64,000 nt of DNA from Struthio camelus (Eukaryota > Chordata > Aves > Struthioniformes > Struthionidae): positions 89,653,463-89,717,462 of the forward strand of contig NC_090982.1 in the NCBI RefSeq assembly GCF_040807025.1. Reading direction: 5' to 3'. Both the position numbers and the translations under genes were made by a program. Positions within the stretch are counted from its first letter, which is position 1. Each line of letters starts with the position of its first letter. The notes under the pieces are model-generated. The model had not been told where the DNA came from and did not search any database. It worked only from the letters and a program-made list of their open reading frames with translations. Shown here piece after piece: positions 52,845-62,060 of the stretch.

Positions 52845-54470
52845 CCCTGTCCCCACAGCAGCGAGGTGTCCTAATTAGAGGGTGTGATCTGTGTCCCCCT
52901 TGACTCAGTCCTGCTTTGGAGAAAAGAGAATTTGCAGCACTTCTTGGTGAAGAATGTTGGCAGGTGGGTGCACAGATGACAAACCGATTTTTCTCTCTCT
53001 TTTTCTGAGCCACCTCTCGGGACCCTCTGTGCCTGCAAGAGGACTTTCTAAATGCGGCTGGTCTAGGATAATTGTGCTCTGTGCAATGCTTAAGGAGAAC
53101 ATTAACATACAATTGCAGGCTAAGGAATAACCTAAACAAATAAAAGGCTCAGGAAAAGCCTAAGGGAACGCTGAAGGGCTATGGGAAGCCCCCAACCATA
53201 CTGTAGAAAAAAGTGTGGGTCTTAGGCACGTCCTCAGAGAAGGAGAGATGTGTTACTCCAATCCATGGGACAATGGGTGCTATTAATTACCACCTGTAAT
53301 TACCAAAAGTTCTGTAAAAGCAGAAGGGGCTAGAGATGATGCATAGCAGATTATGGACTATACGTAAAGTTGAAACAAACAACAACCCCCTCTTAAAATA
53401 GAAACAGGTTAGTCCTAGGCAGTAGATGAATGTAGCTTTGAGTAATGTGAAGAGCAGGGGTTATGTCAATCACCCTGAAAGCCCTGGAGAAGTGGTGCAA
53501 AAAATCTATACCCTTGTGGCCTCATCAGTCTTTTGGGTTTGTTTGGCAGGGTAGTCCACTGAAGGAGAACGTTTTGAAGAGAAGCAGCTAGACCTAGTGA
53601 TCCAGTTGTTCACCTTTGGTCATTGCCTCTAAGGCAAGCATCCACGTATAGGAGGAATAATCTAGGAGATGTATCAAAAAGGTAACAGGTTTGAAACAGA
53701 GGCAGGCAAATTAAGTGCTGTCATTCTTCCATGTAGTTAAAGACTGAGAGAATTGTTGGTTAAGCATGTGTATACAAGGGTTTGAGAAAGGATATTGAAT
53801 GGTACAATAACACTGAACCAGACTAAGGTTTCATGGAAGATGGCATAGGTGTGTATTAGGTGATGTGCCTGCCTGTCTAATAACCTAGCCCTAGTTGCTG
53901 TATGTTTTGTTACCAAACTGTTTACCTGTAACGTATGATGCCGAGTGCTGTTATAACTGCTGTCTCCATCTCCCCAAAAGGGAAACCCCATTCCTCCTGT
54001 TGAGGAAGGATCCCTAGGAATAGTGATCAGGATAACAGATCACCAACATATAACAGAAGGTCTGCACGTGTTACAAAAAGTATGCTGCATACATATTTCT
54101 TTGCATGTGACTTTATGTATCTATGAAGCATCATATTTTAAGAGCTACAAGACAGCAACTTATTATCATAGGGGAATGATAGTCAAGTGACCAGAGTTCC
54201 CGAAGAGGAAGTGAGAGTGAGAGAGAAGTATCTGAATTGTAAAATTAAGAGGTGAATTTCAGGAAGGCTCAATTGGTGCAACCCCAGGTTCCTGATATGG
54301 CAATGGTATTTGGGGAAACAGGAATATAGTAGCTAGAAAAAAGGTTAAAGCCTTATGAAATTAAGACTCTTTCTTGTCAGTTCCAACTTTAGGGCAATTT
54401 TAGGAGGATTTAATTTCCTCCGGCAGTGTTAATATAACTTGCGTGGTATCGGCAGACCACGGTGGGAATT
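52845..54470 (+). repeat. Right-block subsegment with mosaic identity
   Basis: Pairs with 22,078-24,300. About 400 bp at the start are almost identical between the two copies (for example GCAGCGAGGTGTCCTAATTA); then identity falls and the right copy lacks about 570 bp near 53,950. Short words (GAGAATTGTTGGTTAAGCAT) relate to repeat R1. Confidence 0.75.
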
Positions 54471-54479
54471 ACGGGAAAG

Positions 54480-54950
54480 GAGTCAGGAATGGAGCTGGAA
54501 CAAGGAACATGATGCTGCTTTCACTCAACTGAAAGAAGCGGCTGTAAAATCTCCTGCCCTCAAATTCCCAGGACAAGGCAAGCCTTTTTCAGTAAGGATT
54601 CCCACATCTACTGATTCCATGGGAGCAGCGCTGCTGCAAAAGAGCAGTAGAGGGAAAGTGGGTGCCAGTGGCATCATCCTTACATCCCCTTTGAGGCCCG
54701 AACAGAAACTCTCTGGCTGTGAGAAAGACTGTTTAGAAGCAATCTGGGCTGTAACTGTCTTTGAGACTTTTACCTTTTATCAGCCCAGATGCAGCCCAAT
54801 CTGCTCAATTCCCTCTAAACTAGCTCATGTCAGGGAAATAAATAGGCAGCAGAGTATCCTCTGTCTAAGTGGGACAGTGGGCACTGATCTTAACAAGGGG
54901 GGAGTTACAGTGCAAGTGTACCAAGAAGCGGATCATCTTCTGTGCATCTG
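54480..54950 (+). mobile_element. Retroviral pol fossil (RT connection/RNase H region)
   Basis: The translation carries the order of the RT-RNase H junction of gamma/epsilon-type retroviruses: WSWNKEHDAAFTQLKEA, SPALKFPGQGKPF, GAALLQ, then LSGCEKDCLEAIWAV. It is a partial, broken copy with no other recognisable gene beside it. It lies in a ~1.05-kb piece found only in the right block. The element is old, judging from its state. Class I-like assignment is tentative. Confidence 0.75.
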
Positions 54951-55539
54951 AATTGAATGAGGGGTAGAGCGTGGTTGTGCCAAAAATGTGGACACAGAAG
55001 GCTTCTGAAAGATTAAGCTCTAGGAGCTACTTAGTCTAACTTCCCTTTCACAGCAACCCAAGTGTCTTCATGGCTTCCAAAAGGGGAGTTGGGGGAAGCG
55101 GTATTTGTGGCTTGCCTGTGCTCGTTTGCTTTGCTTGTGTGTATATTAGATCTGCTTTTGTGCATATAAACGGGTTTGTCTTATGATTTTCTGCAGAGCT
55201 CTGATTTTTTTTTTTTTTTTGCTTTGCTTTATACTTTCGGAGGATGATGGATTTTACCGTGCCTCCATCAACAAGCGCTGGCTGACAAAGTTATAACGTC
55301 CCAGCGGAGACTCTTAGGCAAGACGGAGGAGTTCAGACACGCAGCCTGCCAGAAGAACGTCACCTGGGAGGGGTTGCTAGCCTTGAGCTATAGGCGCTGA
55401 TGCATATGGCTCATTCTGGCAGACACGGAGGGGTTTTCTTTGGTGGCAGAAATTGTAGCTTGACTGTACACCCTATAGCGGCAGTATTTTTGTGTTTATA
55501 AATTGTGTTAATCTTAGGTATTCAGAACATCGGGGATCG
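54951..55539. other. Right-only sequence between pol fossil and module M
   Basis: AT-rich, with a run of 16-17 T near 55,207-55,223. There is no partner in the left block. It may belong to the same element as the pol fossil, or be target sequence lost on the left. Nothing else is recognised. Confidence 0.45.
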
Positions 55540-55745
55540 ACTACATGCTGCCATGAAGAACTACAGGCTACCGCGCTCAGACCTTTGTAAGTTACAGCGT
55601 GTCAAGAGCGGCCAGGAGAATCCAAATGCCAGTGGAAAGATTCTCTGCGTGGTCCTGCTGAAGAACTTCGGCTGTAGGAAGGTTGGCTGCATCCTCACTG
55701 GACTTGTGAGTAATAAGCCACAATTCATGGACCAGCCAAGGAGAG
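55540..55745 (+). repeat. Module M, copy 3 (possible decayed gag-like piece)
   Basis: An open stretch in this copy encodes SDLCKLQRVKSGQENPNASG, shared with small differences by copies 2 and 4. The spacing of hydrophobic, Gly-Glu-Pro residues faintly recalls the major homology region of retroviral capsid, and a pol fossil lies 0.6 kb upstream. This is weak; the module may equally be non-viral. It is treated as a fossil fragment. Confidence 0.35.
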
Positions 55746-55950
55746 AGGGGAATAGTGGGCCCGTGGGTGCACCCTCGCTCTTGCAGACACAGACACTCTG
55801 GAGGTATAGGGATACAGGCAAGCAGGCCCACAAGTGGCCTCCACGTGCCTTTCGGTGTGGCTGCGGGTCCTCCACACAGCAGTGCCCAAGTGGACTTTGG
55901 GCCCAGCGGTACACAGAGAGCTCTGCAGCTCAGCAGGTGAGTGGAACTGG
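55745..55950 (+). repeat. Dispersed repeat R1, copy 4 (partial)
   Basis: Only the 3' part of R1 is present (GGGTGCACCCTCGCTCTTGC; GCAGACACAGACACTCTGGAG read in parts), directly after module M. The intermediate ~640 bp seen at 24,505-25,155 is missing here. Confidence 0.65.
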
Positions 55951-55984
55951 AGCGTGTTGAGGGCTGTTCCGGGCTGTCTGGATC

Positions 55985-56815
55985 CATCTGGTTCCATTCG
56001 CTGTCCCTCTGTCCAGCGCTCCATCTTTTTCTTTCTTTCCCCGTAGCTCTGTCCGATACCCCGTCCCTTTGTTTAGCTACTCAGTGCCCTGCCCAGTTCC
56101 CCATCCCTCTGGTACTCTTTGCATCCCTCTGTCAATATCTTCCTCCCTCCGACTGGCTCCCTATCGCTCTATCCAGCTCTCCATCATCCTTTTCCCCTCT
56201 CTGTCCCACTACCTGCCCGCTGTTCCTCTGTCCAGCTCCCCATCCCTCTGCTGCTCTTGTCTGTCTCTTTGTACCTTTCCAGCCTTCTCTCCCCCTCTCC
56301 AGCCTTCTCTTTCTATTTCTGTCCCTCTGTTCAGCTCCCCATCCATCTATTTGTCTCCCTATCCCTCTTTTCCCCTGCTCTATCTCATCTCTCTGTCTGA
56401 CTTCCCCTCCCTCTTTTTTTTCTCTCCACCTTTCTGGTTGGCTCTTCGTCCTTCTCACTCTCTTCCCATTGCTCTGACTGGCTCCCTTTCCCTCTCTTCC
56501 AGTCCCCGTTCCTCTGTCTGGTTCTCCACCCTTCTCTTTTGCTTCCCGTCCCTCTGTCTGCTTCCCCTTCCCTCCTTTCCTCTCTTTATTCTTCTGTCCA
56601 CTTCTACATCCCTCTTTTTCTCTCTTCTGCTCCCTGGTCCTCTCTTCAGCCCTCCACCTGTCTGGCCCTCTGTCCTCTTTTTCTCTTCCTTTGTCCAGGG
56701 CCCTGACCCTGGGGCTAGGTCTCTATCCTTCTCTTTCTTTTTCCATCTGTCAGCCAAGCTCTCTATCCCTCTTTCCTTCTGTTCTGCTCCCTGTCCCTCT
56801 GTCCAGCTGAAGGTT
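55985..56815 (+). repeat. 20-bp polypyrimidine minisatellite, array 3
   Basis: Same 20-bp unit as array 1 and its positional partner. The interval 56,465-56,643 is identical to the left copy. The last ~70 bp (CAGCCAAGCTCTCTATCCC and beyond) are right-only. Confidence 0.85.
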
Positions 56816-57690
56816 CATCATTCCTTTGTGTTTTGTCTGGTGTGGAAGGTGTCAAGAGGCAATTGGTGCTCGGCAGAGACGATCAGTAGCAACCAGAGGG
56901 TCCCATCAATCTGCCTGGTTCAGGTCATGTCAGATACCCCTGCAGTGACTCTGTGCAGAGGCATGGGGCTGCGGATGTGCAGTGGGGGAGCACTAATGGG
57001 CCAAAGATGCTGTGGGGGGATGTGGTAGACATTAGCATGTGGTAGAGATTAGCAGAGGCTCTGAGTATTCGGGTGTTAGGACAGGTGCAGGTAGGGCAGG
57101 GTGTGCTAGGGCAGTCTGGAGCTGCTGTTGTCCGTCTTACACGTCAGCGCAGTCTGCAGTTACTGTGTCTTGTCTGCCTGTGCGCAGACAGGGCTGCTGC
57201 GCGGTGCAGTTGGAGTCGTGATTGTGTCGCTGGCATTGAGCCCTGTTTTCTGACTTTATGCAAACTGTTGTCTTCCCTACATCAGCCTTACTCTGCTCCT
57301 CTTCCAGGAGCCTGTGCTCAGCTCTGCTTTCCAACACGCTGTCACGTCACAGGGATTTCCAGCACGGTCTGTCTAACTTGGGCCACATGCTAGGCAGCCT
57401 GAACGAGTGAAGCAAAATCCTTCTTCTGTCATTGTCCAGGCCAGAGTCAGTTTCCCATCAGCTCAGTCTCCAGAGTTTGGAGTTTTTGGAGGCCTTAGTT
57501 TTTATCCTGCCTTGGCTGGACAGTGCTTTCTGAGAGTGTCCGTCAGCGGCACAGTTTCCCTGAGGAGGACCATCTACCGAAGGCTGGAGGTGGCCGAGTG
57601 CCTGAGCGAGCCTGACTGTATGTGAGGGCTGCCGTGACATCCTTGCGATAAAACGGAGCCTGAGAGAGTGACTGGAGCAGTGTAGAGGGT
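56816..57690 (+). other. Right-only segment, unrecognised
   Basis: About 0.9 kb absent from the left block, which passes directly from the polypyrimidine array to ATAATTGTGGGAATAGTTAC. No mobile element signature was seen at its ends. Short frames match nothing. Confidence 0.5.
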
Positions 57691-57701
57691 CAGTCATAAT
57701 T

Positions 57702-58040
57702 GTGGGAACAGTTACGGGCCTTGGACAAGGGAGTAGTTCTAGGAGGGCTGCGCAGTTGCCTGGCCTCTCAGTAACTGTTCTGGCTTCTTTGCAGGTGCTG
57801 AAGCATAGTCTGGCAGTCGAAGGAGCGGTGTCACAGCTGGGAGCTCTGCGGAGATCTGTGGTTGGCCATGAAGGTCGAGCTCTGACTTGCAGCGTGGACG
57901 CAGCTAAGTCTTGGGGCTGCACTGTGTGTGTGCAGGGCTGGGAGGTGGAAGGTGGTTGTCCCCTAGGTGGTTGCTGGAGTCACTGGCTGTGGATGTTTGC
58001 CCATGGAGCTGAGGGGACCAAAAATATTAATTGTCTGTAA
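57702..58040 (+). other. Paired 112-codon open frame, right copy
   Basis: Partner of 26,107-26,445 with equal length and an open frame. Shared runs are GLSVTVLASLQVLK, GWEVEGGCPLGG and WSHWLWMFAHGAEGTKNI. The middle third differs at many residues without length change. It lacks an ATG start. The function is unknown and coding status is doubtful. Confidence 0.2.
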
Positions 58041-58961
58041 TGGAGTTGAATAAGCGCTTGCAATGTTTCAGGTAGGTTCAGTGGAAGTGCAGCTTACTGC
58101 AGTCCTGTGGAGCGATTCTTGCATGTGCTCACATTTGAATGGTGGCTAAGACCAAGCTTATAAACAGCAACTGTAACGTGATTCTGATGCATATCTTCCT
58201 GTTCTGCTGTACTTCTAAATGAAGGGGAAACTTCTTAAGCTGTGGGCAAAACTTGCAAGCTCATGTGTACTTTGGTGTGTCTTGCTTAAAGCTGAGGGTT
58301 TGGAGTTTTTCACTTGAGGTTTATTGTTTAGTTTGTTGTTGAGGGTCTGTCACTCAGGGGCTATGGTTTATTACTTTATTTTGTGGGGCTGTCTTTATCA
58401 GTCAGGGTTTACAGTTTGCTGACTTAGCGATCAGGGCGCAGGATTTAAAATCCAACCTCATCCGTAAATTTTAAAGCAACCACTTGGGTTCCAAGATTTG
58501 CAATTTGTCACATAGGGTTCAGGGCTTACGCCTTACTGATAAATGACAAGGGCTGAATCCTTAGATAATAAACTGTAAGCCCCGAAGCCTAAGCAGCAGG
58601 GTGCAAACCCTTCTCTGGGGTTCCTAACCTTCCCCTGTTCCCAGCGTTCAGCTTTGTGCACTGACCTGAGGTCTGGATTTGATAAGGCGCAGGCCCATCG
58701 CACTGAGAGTGGTGATGTGACAGGTGAGGTGAGAGCTGTGAAAGTGTCTTGCAGGGCTCTAGTCTGGGGTAGGGCAGTAGTGCAGACAGGCAGGATCAGA
58801 GATCAAAGATCTTCTCACCTGTCAGAGCTGAATCCTATCCCTGAAGGAAAAAGTAGAGGGGATAGGCTGTCAGCTACTCAGACGCCTGCCGCGTCAAGGG
58901 CAGCAGCAGGAGCTGACCCTTCCCCAAAGGACCGACGAACGCTGGTGCGGAGATGACTCTT

Positions 58962-59132
58962 CAGGTGTCACAGGGTAAGGGGAAGCATGCTGGCACTGAG
59001 CTCCATGGCAAACTCCCTCCCAGGTGTTGCTTCTGCGCAGTAAAACAATAAACAGTTGCTTTACTCTTTGCACTCGTGTCTGTGGTTCCTGCCGTCGCTT
59101 TGCCTGAAGATGATGCCCAGGGGAGGAGGTTA
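58962..59132 (+). mobile_element. LTR R/U5-like fossil (right twin)
   Basis: Same segment as 27,200-27,370: AATAAACAGTTGCTTTA followed by TTTGCACTCGTGTCTGTGG. Family and ends are undefined. Confidence 0.25.
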
Positions 59133-59601
59133 CACATTGTGTCTGGGATTGGGAGCTGGTCCCCACATCCTTTGTTCTTGGGGGTCCCTGCGGTTCCCAG
59201 GGACCCCAGTGCTGTTCACAGGGCTCGGGGTAACTTCCCTTGCATTGCCTCGACCCTTGGGGCTCTTGGTGGAGTTTCCCATTATCCTGGGGGCAGCCAG
59301 GGCTCCGCAGGGCAGTGTGAGGGCCCCAGACTGCTCCCAGATTTGCTTTCAGCACTCTGCAACGTCTCTCATGTGTCGGTGGCGGGGGCCTGTGCGCCTG
59401 GGGCTGGGAGACACTTTCCCTGGGGACAGGGGGAGCCTGCAGGCACCGTCCCGTCAGCCGCGCTGAGCCCTGTGACATGTCCTGCTGCCCCTTCGGTGTG
59501 CACTGAGACCCTGCACTCGTACTTTGCTTTGCCCCACAGCCCTGCGTTTGCCCTCCGACGCCCTCAGGACCCCTCCGTTCACGTTCTGAGGTGCCCCCGA
59601 T

Positions 59602-60462
59602 CCCTCTGTGTGCCCCGGGGCCCAGTGCTGGTTTTGCAGCACGCCACAAAGTTCTCTGCTGAGCTTTCTCCCCTGCCCAGGAGCTGTCCGGGTGCCTTCT
59701 GGCGCCTCCGGGCCCCGCAGAGTCCCTCCGTCTGCGCTGTCGTCGCCCGGTAACTTCCTTTTTTCCACTGTTCCTTTACGGCGGGGCTGGGAGTGGTGTC
59801 GGGAGGGCGGAGGGGTCCCAGGGGAGCCCTGCGGAGGGTCGCGGCGGTGCCGGGGATCGCGGGGCCGGGGGGCTCCGGGCTCCACGGCGGCTGCCGGGGA
59901 CGGGACGGGATCGCCGCTGGGTCCAACCTCACGGAGCGCTGCTGCCCGCGGCATCCTGGGAGATGTAGTCTTCCGGCGCCGGGCGGCCATGCTGGTTTGG
60001 GAGTGCGGCATGCCGGGAGCAGTAGTCTTCCGGCACCGGGCTGCCGGGCGGCCAGGCTGTCTGCGGGGCGCGGCATGCCGGGAGCAGTAGTCTTCCGGCG
60101 CCGGGCTTCCGGGCGGCCATTTTAGTCTGCAGAGCATTCTGGGAGATGTATTCTTCCGGTACCGAGCTTCCGGGCGGCCATGTTGTTTTGGGGGCGCGGC
60201 ATGCCGGGAGCAGTAGTCTTCCGGCGCCGGGCTGCCGGGCGGCCATTTTCATCTGCGGAGCATTCTGGGAGATGTAGTGTCCCAGCACCGAGCTTCCGGG
60301 CGGCCATTTTAATCTGTTAGGCATGCCGGGAGGCGTTGGCTTCCCTTGCTGGGTTTCTGGGAGATCATGTTGTGCCTGTCGAGGTGGCAGGAGGTGCAGC
60401 TGTCAACAGGGTTCCCACCCGCTGGCCACGTCGTGCTCTGTGGCAGCCAGGAGCTGCCGTTC
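59602..60462. promoter_or_regulatory. CpG island with promoter-type tandem repeat (right)
   Basis: Twin of 27,840-28,700 with no motif differences that I noticed. Two intact copies of the same island 31.76 kb apart would give the locus two identical candidate promoters. Confidence 0.45.
59951..60372 (-). repeat. ZNF143/ETS/YY1 promoter minisatellite (right)
   Basis: Exact-looking twin of 28,189-28,610: six to seven units of 57-65 bp with ACTACATCTCCCAG (minus strand), CTTCCGG and GCGGCCAT words. Confidence 0.85.
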
Positions 60463-60531
60463 CAGGTGCCTGTGCCTCCTCAGCACTGCAGCAGTGGGCC
60501 AGTGTGTCTGTTCCTTACTTGTCATGTCATG

Positions 60532-60747
60532 GGGGAAGGACTATATGCTGCCGTGAAGAACTACGGGCTGCTGCCCTCAGACCTCTGTCAGTTATCGCGT
60601 GTCAGGAGCGGCCAGGAGAATCCAAATGCCAGCGGAAAGGTTCTCTGCCCGGTCCCGAAGAGGAGCCTTCGGCCGTAGGAAGGTTGGCAGCGTCCTTACC
60701 GTGACCCGTGAGCCACGCTTCGTGGACCAGCAAAGGAGAGGGGGGAG
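60532..60747 (+). repeat. Module M, copy 4
   Basis: Practically identical to copy 2 (28,770-28,985) and diverged from copies 1 and 3. This confirms that M duplicated inside the block before the block itself was duplicated. Confidence 0.75.
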
Positions 60748-61104
60748 TAGCGCCTGGTAGCCCAGTCGCTATGGCATCGCTGGCGCTAGCAGGCCCGCGA
60801 GGTCTGTGTGAAGCCTCACCTGCCTGTCTGGAGCTTTATTTTGGTCTGTTTACCCGGAGTAACCGGCGAGGCCTAAAATGAGAATTTAGGATGGCTAGAT
60901 GGGTTACCTGTGACCCGACCTGTCCTCGCCTTGCTTTGCTGCCTAGCAGCAAGCAATAACGGGAACTTGGGACCCCAGAATAAAAACTGTTGCAGTGCTT
61001 AAGGGAGGACCTGCGTTTGCCCAGGTTAGGGAACCGTAATGAAAGCTTGGGGGGGGGGGGCGGGAGGGGGGAGAGGAAGCTCCAAAACAGGAACCTCCCG
61101 GTGA

Positions 61105-61535
61105 CCTTGGTGGTTTGATTCATTTGCAGAATAGTGTTCCGAGGGCCAGCAACCTGAGGAGGAGCCGCTCGACCCGTTTTGTTGATTTCGGTGATGCTGT
61201 TTTAAGGAAGCACGTAAGTACAGAAGAGCTCTGGGAGGGTTTTCAAACAAGACGGGGAAGAGCGTGGGAAAGCTAGGTGCCGTGAGTACGGAAGTTGTTA
61301 AGGGCTGAGAGAATTTGGGGGGTTAAGCGTGCGCACGTGACGGTCTGAAAGGGGCTGATGCACAAGCAGTAGTAAAAGGGCGTGACGGAGTGCAAGGTTC
61401 CTCCCCGGTGTGGGCCCGTGCGTGCGCCCTCGCTCTCGCGGACGCAGGCGCTCTGGAGGCGCAGGGATTCGGGCAAGCAGGCCCACAGGCGGACTTGGGG
61501 AAAACGGTGTGCAGAGCGCTCGGCGGGTGAGCGGG
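61105..61535 (+). repeat. Dispersed repeat R1, copy 5
   Basis: Twin of 29,345-29,770 with the same ordered words (GGCCAGCAACCTGAGGAGG to GGCGCTCTGGAGG-type end). Confidence 0.75.
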
Positions 61536-61589
61536 GCTGGAGCGGGTCGAGGGCTGTCCCGGGCGGGCTGCCTGGGTCCATCCGGTTCT

Positions 61590-62060
61590 GCTCCCTGTCC
61601 CTCTGTCCAGCTCTCCATCTTTCTCTTTCTTTCCCCATAGCTCTGTCCGGTGCCCCATCCCTTTGTTTAACTACTCGTTGCTCTGCCCAGCTCCCCATCC
61701 CTCTTGTACTCTTCCCATCCCTCTGTCAATACCTGCTTCCCTCTGTCTGCTTCTCCATCCCTCTGACTGGCTCCCTATCGCTCTGTCCAGCTCTTCGTCG
61801 TCCTCTTTCTCTCCCGATCCCACTACCTGCCTGCTGTCCCTCTGCCTGGCTCCCCATCCCTCCACCACCCCCCCCAACTGCTCTGTCTATCTGCCTCTTC
61901 GTACCTCTCTTTGCCCCTTCAGCCCTCCATCCACCTCTCCAGTCTTCTCTGTTTCCATCCCTCTGTTCAGCTCCTCATCCATCTATTTGCCGCCTCCTTA
62001 TCCCTCTTTTCCCCTGTACCATCCCATCTCTCTGTCCGACTTCCCCTCTCTCTTTTGGGG
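61590..62060 (+). repeat. 20-bp polypyrimidine minisatellite, array 4
   Basis: Twin of array 2. It differs at CTTCCCATCC (left CTTCCCGTCC) and in the C-run near 61,862-61,876. Confidence 0.85.

Noticed and set aside
55540-55745. Module M as a functional host gene
   Set aside because: The short shared translation has no start, no complete domain and sits beside retroviral debris. A fossil fragment is more likely.
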